From: Leptotrichiaceae bacterium | Lineage (GTDB): Bacteria; Fusobacteriota; Fusobacteriia; Fusobacteriales; Leptotrichiaceae | DNA length: 7,975 nt | Reading direction: 5' to 3' | NCBI GenBank assembly: GCA_030532815.1 | Contig: JAUNKI010000090.1 | Location: forward strand, 1-7,975 | Part shown: positions 1-6,880 of the stretch, piece after piece | Layout of the letters: every line of letters starts with the position of its first letter | Position numbering within the stretch: position 1 is the first letter of the stretch | The notes under the pieces: model-generated | Database searches by the model: none | Told to the model about the DNA's origin: nothing | The model's input: the letters and a program-made list of their open reading frames with translations, nothing else | Translations under genes and position numbers: made by a program

Positions 1-378
1 ACCGTTACCTTCGGGATCTGTCAAATATATAGCTTCACTTACGTCATGATCTCCCGTTCCGTCAAGTTTTATATTTTCTTCTATACAATTTCTTAAAAAA
101 TTTCCTAAATCTTCTCTTGAAGGAAGTAAATATGCTATGTGAAAGACATTCACCTCTTCATTGCTTTTTATATTTTCATTTCCATAGGATACAAGAGTTA
201 ATATTTTTTTATTTTCCGTACCCAACACTGTAACTTTTTTCCCATTTTCATTTTTTTCATTTAAAATATTCATTTTCAATAATTTTAAATAAAAATTTTT
301 CATTTCTTCCATATTCTTTACCCTTAAAGTTACACTGTCAAAATTAAATCCATATTTTTTCTTGTTTTTTTCAGTCAT
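1..378 (-). CDS. VOC-family (glyoxalase/CatE-like dioxygenase) protein, C-terminus cut off
   Basis: The first 126 codons of a minus-strand gene that runs off the left edge of the window. The ATG at 378 is preceded by AAAGGGGAT at good spacing and by a strong promoter. The residues read as a vicinal-oxygen-chelate protein of the CatE (catechol-2,3-dioxygenase-like) group. An N-terminal strand (FDSVTLRVKNMEEMKNFY) opens the first beta-alpha-beta-beta-beta module. VFHIAYLLPSREDLG places a probable metal-binding His at residue 80, and GDHDVSEAIYLTDPEGNG places another at about residue 111. The usual third ligand, a Glu just after the GNG, lies beyond the window. Such proteins bind a divalent metal in the cytosol and act as ring-cleavage dioxygenases, glyoxalases or resistance enzymes. 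The substrate here cannot be told. The family call is firm and the exact reaction is unknown. Confidence 0.85.
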   Translation of the reverse strand, partial: MTEKNKKKYGFNFDSVTLRVKNMEEMKNFYLKLLKMNILNEKNENGKKVTVLGTENKKILTLVSYGNENIKSNEEVNVFHIAYLLPSREDLGNFLRNCIEENIKLDGTGDHDVSEAIYLTDPEGNG

Positions 379-410
379 AAAAATATCCCCTTTATTTAAA
401 ATTTAACATT

Positions 411-439
411 ATAATAACAGTTTGTCCTGAAAAAGTCAA
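411..439 (-). promoter_or_regulatory. Sigma-70-type promoter for the VOC gene
   Basis: On the minus strand, TTGACT (439-434) and TATTAT (416-411) are separated by exactly 17 bases. They sit 33 bases upstream of the VOC start codon, with an AAAGGGGAT ribosome site between. Five of six bases match the -35 consensus and five of six match the -10. The gene therefore probably forms its own transcription unit, independent of the malY gene more than 1 kb upstream. No clear operator is visible. Confidence 0.7.
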
Positions 440-886
440 TTTTACGGCTAAAATCTATCAAATAATCAATCACAGCATTTTAATAAAATAATTTTTACTT
501 TCCTTATGAATAAAAAATAGCAATCCGATTTGATTTACTGTTTACAAAATACTATGTTTATTAAGCCACAAATCGGGATTTGTTTATTAACTATTTCTCC
601 ATTCTTCTCTCGTTATTGCATAAACAACAATATTATACTATTTTTTCTCCTGATTTTATCAAGCTAACTCCTGTTTCTTTACCTGTATTATTCCTCTGTT
701 TTCTTGTTATATCTGCTAATACTTTCAGCTTGTTCGACTTCTTTTCGTATGTCTATGATTTTGAAATACAGGTTGTCTTTTTCTTTCTTCAAGGCTATTA
801 CTACGATTTCCATTTGAACAAATTCAAAGTCTTGTTTTCTCCTAAATGTTCTTTGAAATATTTCCTTACACTTTCAAAATAAAAAA

Positions 887-904
887 GGGGCTGTCTCATA
901 AAGT
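887..904 (+). repeat. Insertion-sequence-like terminal inverted repeat (single copy)
   Basis: GGGGCTGTCTCATAAAGT resembles the outer ends of IS1182/IS5-type insertion sequences of low-GC bacteria, which often begin GGGnCTGTCTCA. If it is read as an inward-facing end, the element would extend to the right. No matching opposite end (a TGAGACAGCCCC-type sequence) is present in the window, and the transposase of such an element is not visible. It is therefore at best a solitary relic. The match is from memory of typical ends and not from a database comparison. Confidence 0.35.
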
Positions 905-1029
905 ATGAAAATATATTTAATCATAAATTTTATATACTTTTCTACTTTTATAAAAGCAATAAAACAATATCTTTTAATTTTTGAAAAATATATAATATTT
1001 ATAGTTAGAGAATTATTTTTGGCTTATGA

Positions 1030-1236
1030 AATTCCCTCATTAATGTCGGTGATGGTGATATTAAGAATGCAAAGGACATTCTCAAACATCTTGGCAGATA
1101 CCTTGTCCGTTCTTCAATTGCCGAATATAGGATTACTGACATTATCGATGACAAGATTACTTTCTTTTTTAATGACTTGGCTAATGACAAAAAGAAATCT
1201 TATATTACTCTACCTAATGAAAAATTTATCCCATAA
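1030..1236 (+). pseudogene. Decayed IS91-family (Y2) transposase fragment
   Basis: One plus-strand frame stays open for 68 codons after a TGA at 1027-1029 and ends at TAA 1234-1236. Its translation contains KDILKHLGRYLVRSSIAEYR followed by ITDIIDDKITFFFNDLAND and KKKSYITLPNEKFI. This matches the pattern of the C-terminal part of Y2/IS91-type transposases (YLGRYTHRVAISN...R...I..V.DG.VTF.Y.D......K...L...EFI). The region carrying the paired catalytic tyrosines and the HUH motif is missing, there is no start or ribosome site, and the normal C-terminal tail after the EFI block is gone. It is therefore a non-functional fragment. It runs opposite to every other gene in the window, and its base composition is somewhat less AT-extreme than the sequence just upstream. 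A longer wrong-frame reading over the same bases has no such similarity. Confidence 0.7.
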
Positions 1237-1274
1237 ATTTTAATCCGGCTTTCACCTAAAAATTTTAAAATAGT

Positions 1275-1312
1275 AAAAACTTCCCAAATTTTCATAAATT
1301 CAGGAAGTTTTT
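1275..1312. terminator. Hairpin, possible bidirectional terminator downstream of malY
   Basis: AAAAACTTCC (1275-1284) pairs perfectly with GGAAGTTTTT (1303-1312). The 18-base interval can itself pair in part (AATTT with AAATT). On each strand the distal arm ends in five T residues, so it could stop transcription in both directions. It lies about 110 bases beyond the malY stop and just after the transposase fragment. It may terminate malY or be a leftover of the inserted element. Confidence 0.5.
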
Positions 1313-1420
1313 ATAATTTAACTGCCGATATATTCATATAACCTCAAATTTTAAAAAATAATTGAGATTTTTCTGTTTGATTTTAAATAAGTTTTCTACA
1401 TATTCATTTATTATTTTTCT

Positions 1421-2623
1421 TTATTTACAAAAATCGGGAAACTCTTTTTTTATTGCTTTATGCAATCTTTCCAATGCCTCTTTTAAAGCATGTTCGGGAA
1501 CTGCCAGATTTATTCTTTCAAATCCACTTCCGTTTTCTCCGAAAGTATATCCCTCGCTAAAAAACAGCTTCGCTTTTTCATTCATAAATTTTTTCAGTTC
1601 TTCATTAGTCAGTCCCAATTTCCTGAAATCCAGCCACTGTAAATAAGTACCTTCTATTAAAGGAGCTTTTAATCCGTTAAATTTTTCTTTAAAAAACCGA
1701 TTTACCGTTTTCTGATTATTATTAATCAATTTTAACATTTCGGACAGCCATTGTTCCGATTCATTATAAGCCAATTCACATGCTTTATACGGCAGTGGAG
1801 AAAACACGTGAACACCGGATTTTTCCTGACTTTTTCTAAATTTATTTCGTAATTTTTCATTTTTTATTATTATATTTGAAACTCCCACTCCTGCCAAATT
1901 GAATGTTTTGGTAGGTGCCGTACACGTTACCGTTATATCGGCAATTTCTTCTGAAAGTGTCTGAAATACGGTATGATTATGTCCCTCCATTATAATGTCA
2001 AAATGAATTTCATCGGACACTACGATTAAATTATGTTTTAAAGCAATTTCTCCTATTTTTTCCAGTTCTTCTTTAGTCCATACTCTTCCTACAGGATTGT
2101 GCGGGCTACATAATATAAGCAGCTTATTATTTCCCGATGCTGCAAATTCCTCAAATTTTGCAAAATCAATTTCATAATATCCGTCATTTTCAATTAATCC
2201 GCAATTTATAACTTTTCTGTTATTTGCCTTTATAGCACTGTAAAAAGGATAGTATACAGGAGTAAAAACTATAACACCGTCATTTTCTTCAGTATATGCC
2301 TTGACACAGTCATATATTGCCGAAACTACTCCCGGAGAACAGGATATCCATTCCTTCTCCACATTGAAATTATGTCTTTCCTTCATCCATTTTATAACAG
2401 CATCATAATAATCCTTATACGGACCCGTATATCCCAATATTGTTTCATCAATATATTTTTTCAGTCCTTCTGTTATTTCAGGTGCAATTTTCAGTTCCAT
2501 ATCCGCTACTGAAAAAGGAATTATTCCCTCTTCCAAATCAGGATAATTTTCATACATCTGATTCCATTTATAGGAACCTTTGTTTTTTCTGCTCATTACC
2601 GTTTCAAAATCATACTTTTTCAT
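1421..2623 (-). CDS. MalY/PatB-type PLP-dependent C-S lyase (cystathionine beta-lyase family)
   Basis: A complete 400-residue aminotransferase-fold-type-I enzyme of the MalY/PatB branch, at the family's usual length of about 390-400. Visible landmarks run in the family order. The N-terminal block has PFSVADMELKIAPEI (36-50) and GYTGPY (64-69). SCSPGVV (94-100) is the cofactor phosphate region, and TPVYYPFY (121-128) and SPHNPVGR (173-180, Asn176) follow. SDEIHFD (203-209) carries Asp204, which contacts the pyridine nitrogen. TAPTKTFNLAG (235-245) carries the Schiff-base Lys239, and Arg370 in FERINLAVP binds the substrate carboxylate. These enzymes cleave cystathionine to homocysteine, or cysteine to pyruvate, ammonia and sulfide, in the cytosol. 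E. coli MalY also moonlights as a regulator, which cannot be judged here. AAGGAAAGG lies just ahead of the ATG at 2623. The gene follows fhs with a 109-base gap. The fold and branch are firm; the preferred substrate is not, so no symbol is given. Confidence 0.92.
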   Translation of the reverse strand: MKKYDFETVMSRKNKGSYKWNQMYENYPDLEEGIIPFSVADMELKIAPEITEGLKKYIDETILGYTGPYKDYYDAVIKWMKERHNFNVEKEWISCSPGVVSAIYDCVKAYTEENDGVIVFTPVYYPFYSAIKANNRKVINCGLIENDGYYEIDFAKFEEFAASGNNKLLILCSPHNPVGRVWTKEELEKIGEIALKHNLIVVSDEIHFDIIMEGHNHTVFQTLSEEIADITVTCTAPTKTFNLAGVGVSNIIIKNEKLRNKFRKSQEKSGVHVFSPLPYKACELAYNESEQWLSEMLKLINNNQKTVNRFFKEKFNGLKAPLIEGTYLQWLDFRKLGLTNEELKKFMNEKAKLFFSEGYTFGENGSGFERINLAVPEHALKEALERLHKAIKKEFPDFCK

Positions 2624-2688
2624 AATTTAAACCTTTCCTTATTTAAAAATTTGATAAACTTGAGCTATTTGCCATTTAATGCTGTTCT

Positions 2689-2716
2689 AATATACTGATT
2701 TTTCCTTTTTATCCAA
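2689..2716 (-). promoter_or_regulatory. Possible promoter for the MalY/PatB gene
   Basis: On the minus strand, TTGGAT (2716-2711) and TATATT (2694-2689) are 16 bases apart, about 65 bases upstream of the start codon, in the gap after fhs. No convincing hairpin terminator separates fhs from this gene, so read-through from fhs is also possible. In sequence this AT-rich, such matches arise easily by chance. Confidence 0.35.
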
Positions 2717-2732
2717 GTTATATATATTTTTA

Positions 2733-4403
2733 TTAAAATAATCCCGTAATAACTCCGTTTTCATTTATATCAATTAATTCCGCTGCAGGTTTTTTAGGTA
2801 ATCCCGGCATATCAATTATTTCTCCCGCCATAACTACTAAAAATCCTGCTCCTGCCGATAGTCTTACTTCATTTACAGTAACTTCAAATCCTTCAGGTCT
2901 TCCAAGTAATGCAGGATTATCCGACAGTGATTTCTGTGTTTTTGATATACAGACAGGTAATTTATCATATCCGTTTTCAATATATTTCTTTATATTATTT
3001 AATGACTTGGGCATAAATTTTACACTGTCGGCTCCGTAAATTTCACGACACACTGTTTCAATTTTATCTTTAATGGATAAATTTTCGTCATATAAAGGAG
3101 AAAACTTCTTTTCGGATTTTTCATTTTCTTTAATAGCTTCCATTACTTTTTCAACTAATTTTTCTCCTCCTGCTCCGCCTTTTTCCCAAATTTCACAGAG
3201 AGCAACCTTTACACCTTTTTTATTACAAAAATTTTCGATTTCTCCTATTTCGTTATCGGTGTCCGTTATAAATTTATTTATTGCTACTACAACAGGAATA
3301 TTGTACTTCTGCATATTTTCAATATGTTTTTCAAGATTTCCCAATCCTTTTTTCAGTGTTTCAACATTTTCATTTTTCAGTTCCATATCTCCACCGTGAT
3401 GTTTTAAAGCTCTTACAGTTGCCACGATTACTATTGTATCAGGCTTTAATCCTGCTTTTCTCGCTTTAATGTCAAGGAACTTTTCAGCTCCCAAATCAGC
3501 TGCAAATCCCGCTTCAGTCACTACATAGTCTGATAATTTCAGTGCCATCTTCGTGGCTAAAACCGAGTTGCACCCGTGTGCAATATTTGCAAAAGGTCCT
3601 CCGTGAATAAATACAGGAGTGTTTTCCAGTGTCTGTACAAGATTGGGTTTTATGGCTTCCTTTAATAATGCAGTAACCGCACCCTCTATTTTCAGATGTT
3701 TTACCTTCAGCATTTCACCTTTTCTGTTATAACCGAACACAATTTCGCCTATTTTATTTTTCAGATCAGTTATAGATTCGGCAAGGCAGAATATCGCCAT
3801 TATTTCCGAAGCAACCGTTATCTGAAATGACGATTCCCTTGTAATTCCGTTTAATTTTCCTCCCATACCGATTACTATATTTCTTAACGCTCTGTCATTC
3901 ATGTCAAGTACACGTTTCCATGTAATATTGTTTACATCTATATCAAGTTCGTTTCCGTGTGACAGATGATTATCGATACATGCCGAAATAAGATTATGAG
4001 CAGCTGAAATGGCATGCAGATCTCCCGTAAAATGAAGATTTATATCTTCCATAGGCACTACCTGTGACATTCCACCTCCTGTTGCTCCTCCCTTTATTCC
4101 GAATACAGGTCCCAGTGAAGGCTCCCTTAATGCTGCAATGGAATTATATCCGAATTTATTCAGTGCCTGTGTCAGTCCCACTGTAACTGTTGATTTTCCT
4201 TCTCCTGGAGGTGTAGGTGTAATAGCCGTCACAAGTATCAGTTTCCCGTCTTCTTTATGTGAATTTTTCTCCAGTACATTAAGACTTACTTTTGCCTTAT
4301 ATTTTCCGTAAGGTTCGTAATCATCTTCAGTAAGTCCTATTTTCCCCGCAATAACATCTATTTTTTCCAATTTCGCCTTTTGAGCAATTTCTATATCCGT
4401 CAT
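2733..4403 (-). CDS. fhs: Formate-tetrahydrofolate ligase (10-formyl-THF synthetase)
   Basis: A complete 556-residue monofunctional formate-THF ligase, matching the bacterial family length of about 555-560. It joins formate to tetrahydrofolate with ATP in the cytosol, giving 10-formyl-THF for purine and formyl-Met synthesis, or running in reverse to make ATP in fermenters. The N-terminus [15 protein letters not shown] is typical. [10 protein letters not shown] (63-72) is the nucleotide-binding loop. [20 protein letters not shown] (101-120) followed by [12 protein letters not shown] is the signature region. [30 protein letters not shown] and the C-terminal [16 protein letters not shown] and [10 protein letters not shown] blocks are all intact. 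The gene lies downstream of prfB with a 114-base gap and no visible terminator, so they may be co-transcribed. The ATG at 4403 has only a weak AAGTTGAG-like site. A much stronger ribosome site lies about 60 bases further upstream (see the separate entry), but in-frame stops there rule out a longer protein. Confidence 0.97.
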   Translation of the reverse strand: MTDIEIAQKAKLEKIDVIAGKIGLTEDDYEPYGKYKAKVSLNVLEKNSHKEDGKLILVTAITPTPPGEGKSTVTVGLTQALNKFGYNSIAALREPSLGPVFGIKGGATGGGMSQVVPMEDINLHFTGDLHAISAAHNLISACIDNHLSHGNELDIDVNNITWKRVLDMNDRALRNIVIGMGGKLNGITRESSFQITVASEIMAIFCLAESITDLKNKIGEIVFGYNRKGEMLKVKHLKIEGAVTALLKEAIKPNLVQTLENTPVFIHGGPFANIAHGCNSVLATKMALKLSDYVVTEAGFAADLGAEKFLDIKARKAGLKPDTIVIVATVRALKHHGGDMELKNENVETLKKGLGNLEKHIENMQKYNIPVVVAINKFITDTDNEIGEIENFCNKKGVKVALCEIWEKGGAGGEKLVEKVMEAIKENEKSEKKFSPLYDENLSIKDKIETVCREIYGADSVKFMPKSLNNIKKYIENGYDKLPVCISKTQKSLSDNPALLGRPEGFEVTVNEVRLSAGAGFLVVMAGEIIDMPGLPKKPAAELIDINENGVITGLF

Positions 4404-4444
4404 CTCAACTTTAGGTATGATAAAAATATAAAATATAATTTATA

Positions 4445-4469
4445 TTAATTATTCATACATCTCCTTTCC
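4445..4469 (-). promoter_or_regulatory. Strong, displaced Shine-Dalgarno with minimal ORFs in the fhs leader
   Basis: The minus strand reads GGAAAGGAGATGTATGAA, followed by TAATTAA. GGAAAGGAG is the best ribosome site in this intergenic region, yet it lies 58-66 bases before the fhs ATG. It could serve only a three-codon frame (ATG AAT AAT TAA at 4456-4445), or ATG TAT GAA TAA at 4460-4449, which begins directly after the site. The second is in frame with fhs but is stopped at once. The roughly 40 very AT-rich bases up to the fhs start carry only a weak ribosome site. This may be a leader peptide acting in translational control, or the mark of a small insertion that moved the original site away. 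Confidence 0.35.
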
Positions 4470-4517
4470 TTATTTTTGTGTTACTTATTTTTCATTGCTT
4501 AATTTTTCCTTTCCATG

Positions 4518-5613
4518 TTAACTTTTCATATATTTCAGATATTCATTTATAAAATTGTTTATATCCCCGTTCATAACTTTATCCACATTTCCCTCTTCAA
4601 CTTTTGTTCTGTGATCCTTGATCATCTTATAAGGCTGAAATACGTAAGATCTTATCTGACTTCCCCATTCAATTTTTGATTCGGTTCCTTTTATATTTTC
4701 AAGTTCTTTTTCCCTTTTTTCAAGTTCCAGTTCAAACAGTCTGGATTTTAAAATTTTCAAAGCCATTTCTCTATTCTTTATCTGAGAACGCTCCTTCTGA
4801 CATGTAACAACGGTATTTGTAGGAATATGTGTTATCCTTACTGCAGAATCCGTTGTATTTATATGCTGTCCTCCCGCTCCGCTTGCCCTATATGTATCAA
4901 TTTTCAAATCTTCGGACTTTATATTTATTTCCACATCGTCTTCTATTTCAGGAACAACATTAACCGCGGCAAATGACGTATGTCTTTTTCCGTTGGAATC
5001 AAACGGAGAAATTCTCACCAGTCTGTGCACTCCCTTTTCTCCTTTAAGATATCCGTAAGCATAGTCTCCTTTTATATTAAGAGTTATACTTTTTATTCCC
5101 GCTTCATCACCTGAAAGAGAATCAAGTATTTCCACTTTAAAACCGTTCTGATTTGACCATCTGTCATACATTCTGTAAAGCATTTCCGTCCAGTCGCAGG
5201 CTTCGGTACCTCCTGCTCCTGAATTTATAGTCAGTATCGTGCTGTTTCTGTCATATTTTTCATCTAAAAGCAGCTTTATTTTAAAATTTTTTATTTCATT
5301 TTCCATTTGACTGATTTTAGTATTCAGCTCATTTTCAAATGAATTATCTCCTGATTCGATAAATTCTATCAACATTGAAATATCTTCATGTATTCCGTTT
5401 ATTTTTTCATATTCTTCAATCAGTTTTTTTAAAATATTGAGTTCCTTCAATATTTCCTTACTGTTTTCACTATTCCAGAATTCAGGTTCAAATGTTTTTT
5501 TCTCAAGTATTTCTATTTTTCTGTTCAAACTGTCAGGGTCAAAGATGCCTCCTGATTTCCTCAATTTCAATATTATTCTGTTCATTAATTTTTTTTATTT
5601 CAAATAAATCCAT
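4518..5613 (-). CDS. prfB: Peptide chain release factor 2 (RF2), made by programmed +1 frameshift
   Basis: RF2 recognises UAA and UGA stop codons in the ribosomal A site and triggers peptide release. The zero frame starts at ATG 5613 (ribosome site AGAGGT) and gives 24 codons, MDLFEIKKINEQ...EIRRHL, then meets TGA at 5541-5539. Shifting +1 on CTT resumes at GAC (5540-5538) and runs to TAA at 4520-4518, for 364 residues in all, against 365 in E. coli. The body has the N-terminal helical domain, then SGAGGTEACDW. The RF2 anticodon-like tripeptide SPF is at about 202-204, and the catalytic GGQ loop (SGAGGQHINTTDSAVR) has GGQ at about 247-249. The SPF, in place of a PxT tripeptide, and the frameshift separate it from RF1. 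An ATG at 5585 in the downstream frame would give MNRIILKLRKSG, which is not RF2-like, and is not the real start. It lies between ldhD and fhs, on the same strand as both. Confidence 0.97.
5538..5553 (-). promoter_or_regulatory. Programmed +1 frameshift site of prfB
   Basis: The minus strand reads AGG AGG CAT CTT TGA C. An internal Shine-Dalgarno (AGGAGG, 5553-5548) sits three bases upstream of the slippery CTT (5544-5542), which is followed by the in-frame stop TGA and then C. This is the same layout as the classical AGGGGG TAT CTT TGA C site. Low RF2 slows termination at UGA and lets the CUU-bound tRNA slip to UUU, so RF2 controls its own synthesis. A TGA stop here also implies that UGA is read as stop in this organism. 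Confidence 0.95.
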
Positions 5614-5679
5614 GTATTTTACCTCTTCTTATAAAAAAGATGTCTTAAAGTAGGAAAAATTTATTTCTTTTTTATTCTG

Positions 5680-5754
5680 TTATATCTCTGTTAACATATT
5701 TATGAAAACCTCAGATAATCCAGAGTATAAAATAGACAATAAAAGCATATTCAA
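5680..5754 (-). CDS. Possible 24-residue hydrophobic micro-ORF between ldhD and prfB
   Basis: A short frame opens with TTG at 5754, or with ATG at 5748, and stops at TAA 5682-5680. AAAAAGGAG lies five bases ahead of the TTG (eleven ahead of the ATG), which is a good ribosome site and spacing. The translation begins (M)NMLLLSILYSGLSEVF and ends INMLTEI, giving one hydrophobic stretch that could sit in the membrane. It begins 22 bases after the ldhD stop and ends 66 bases before the prfB start, so it could be translated from an ldhD-prfB transcript. I do not recognise it. It may be a real small membrane protein, the relic of a longer membrane-protein gene, or chance. The same bases also contain promoter-like TTGAAT and TATACT elements that might serve prfB, although their spacing is poor. 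Confidence 0.3.
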   Translation of the reverse strand: MNMLLLSILYSGLSEVFINMLTEI

Positions 5755-5776
5755 GACAACTCCTTTTTATATTTTA

Positions 5777-6817
5777 TTATTTAATTTTTCGCGGTCCTTC
5801 AATAATTTTTTTATTTTCTTCATCATACCATACTTCATTTTGAAGAATATCTTTTTTGGCAAATTTCAGTATATTTTCAAATGTAGTTTCCACTATGTTG
5901 TTTAATGCCTCATTAGTAAGGAATGCCTGATGAGATGTTATTATTACATTATTAAATGACAGTAATCTTGCCAGTACATCATCTTCAAGGATATTTGACG
6001 ATTTATCGGAAAAAAAGTAGTCTTTTTCATCTTCATATACGTCCAGTCCCGCTCCGCCTATTTTTTTATCCTTTAAGGCTTCCACAAGTATACTCGTATC
6101 AATCAATGCACCTCTTGCAGTATTTATAATTATTACTCCGTCTTTCATCTTCTGTATGTTTTTATAATTTATAATATGCTTTGTTTCAGGAGTAAGAGGG
6201 CAGTGCAATGAAATGACATCAGATTTCTCAAACAGTTCATCAAGTTCCACATATCTGAAATTTTCCTCTTTTGCAGCCTGTTCATTAGGAAATTTATCAT
6301 AAGCTATTACGTCCATTCCCAATCCGTTCAGTATTTTTATAAATATTCTCGCTATTTTTCCTGTTCCGACAATCCCCGCCGTTTTTCCGTTCAGATCCAT
6401 TCCCGTCAGACCTACCAAACTGAAATTACTGTCTCTTGTCCTGTTATAGGCTTTATGTATCTTTCTGTTTACCGTCATTAATAACGCCAGTGCATGCTCG
6501 GCTACTGCATAAGGCGAATAGGCAGGCACTCTGAAAACCGTCACTCTGTTGTCTGCTGCAGCTTTTATATCTACATTGTTATATCCTGCCGCCCTTACTG
6601 CTATGGCTCTGACTCCGTTTTTGGAAAGAATGTTTATTACTCTTTCATTTAAATCATCATTTACAAAAGTACAGACTACATCCTGATACTTTGTAAGCAT
6701 TACATTTTTTAAACTCAACTTTTCTTCAAAATATGTTATTTTTGCCCCGTATTTTTCGTTCCATTTTTCAAAAAACTCAATATCATAGGGTTTTGCATCG
6801 AAAACTACTATTTTCAT
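5777..6817 (-). CDS. ldhD: D-lactate dehydrogenase (NAD-dependent D-2-hydroxyacid dehydrogenase)
   Basis: A complete 346-residue enzyme that reduces pyruvate to D-lactate with NADH in the cytosol, a main redox outlet in fermenters. The substrate domain is split around a Rossmann domain. RAAGYNNVDIKAA (75-87) and VPAYSPYAVAEHALALL (97-113) are typical of D-LDHs. The dinucleotide loop is GIVGTGKIAR (148-157), and Asp174 at the end of the second strand indicates NAD over NADP. The catalytic triad falls at Arg235 (INTARGALID), Glu264 (GLDVYEDE) and His296 (ITSHQAF), the same numbers as in the Lactobacillus enzyme. The third residue of the GxGxxG loop is Ala156 in place of Gly, which this family tolerates. 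AGGAGG lies 9 bases ahead of the ATG at 6817, with a strong promoter upstream. The C-terminus (KKIIEGPRKIK) runs slightly longer than in many relatives. A related 2-hydroxyacid such as hydroxyisocaproate is possible as substrate but less likely. Confidence 0.92.
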   Translation of the reverse strand: MKIVVFDAKPYDIEFFEKWNEKYGAKITYFEEKLSLKNVMLTKYQDVVCTFVNDDLNERVINILSKNGVRAIAVRAAGYNNVDIKAAADNRVTVFRVPAYSPYAVAEHALALLMTVNRKIHKAYNRTRDSNFSLVGLTGMDLNGKTAGIVGTGKIARIFIKILNGLGMDVIAYDKFPNEQAAKEENFRYVELDELFEKSDVISLHCPLTPETKHIINYKNIQKMKDGVIIINTARGALIDTSILVEALKDKKIGGAGLDVYEDEKDYFFSDKSSNILEDDVLARLLSFNNVIITSHQAFLTNEALNNIVETTFENILKFAKKDILQNEVWYDEENKKIIEGPRKIK

Positions 6818-6851
6818 TCTACATTTCCTCCTATTTTTCTTTTACCCTTTA

Positions 6852-6880
6852 ATTATAGCAAAAAAGCACTTATTAAGCAA
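6852..6880 (-). promoter_or_regulatory. Strong extended -10 promoter of ldhD
   Basis: On the minus strand, TTGCTT (6880-6875) and a perfect TATAAT (6857-6852) are 17 bases apart. TGC precedes the -10 box, making an extended -10. The start codon is 35 bases downstream. A short palindrome, CTTAATAAG (6869-6877), overlaps the -35 edge and could be a repressor half-site pair. It is not a convincing Rex operator (TTGTGAANNNNTTCACAA type), although Rex often controls lactate dehydrogenase genes. Confidence 0.75.

Larger units (their letters stand above)
379..1420. other. About 1 kb gap without an intact gene; mobile-element debris
   Basis: This stretch between the VOC gene and malY has no intact gene that I can support. 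From left to right it holds the VOC promoter (411-439) and an imperfect long dyad with flanking GTTTATTAA direct repeats (about 515-590). Next comes a minus-strand open stretch at 873-688 that I do not recognise: it is Lys/Glu-rich, helical, 41 codons from its only ATG, and lacks a good ribosome site. An insertion-sequence-like end follows at 887-904, then a decayed IS91-type transposase fragment (1030-1236) and a hairpin (1275-1312). The longer plus-strand frames over 580-882 and 905-1243 have hydrophobic, low-complexity translations and no ribosome sites, and I do not treat them as genes. The picture is of old insertions left to decay between two housekeeping genes. Confidence 0.6.

Noticed and set aside
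580..882. Plus-strand 100-codon frame
   Set aside because: Its translation is Phe/Leu/Ser-rich low complexity, there is no ribosome site, and the opposite strand over part of it looks more protein-like.
905..1243. Plus-strand 112-codon frame
   Set aside because: Its second half is a wrong-frame reading of the Y2 transposase relic, and its first half is AT-driven hydrophobic sequence without a ribosome site.
1353..1380. CTCAA...TTGAG followed by TTTTT as a plus-strand terminator
   Set aside because: The stem is only five or six base pairs around a 14-base AT loop, too weak to call.
4518..5585. prfB starting at ATG 5585 as an uninterrupted 355-codon gene
   Set aside because: The first 15 residues in that frame are not RF2-like and that ATG has no suitable ribosome site. 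The true start at 5613 plus the frameshift restores a normal RF2.
5702..5905. Plus-strand 67-codon frame over the end of ldhD
   Set aside because: It is antisense to a firm gene and has no ribosome site.
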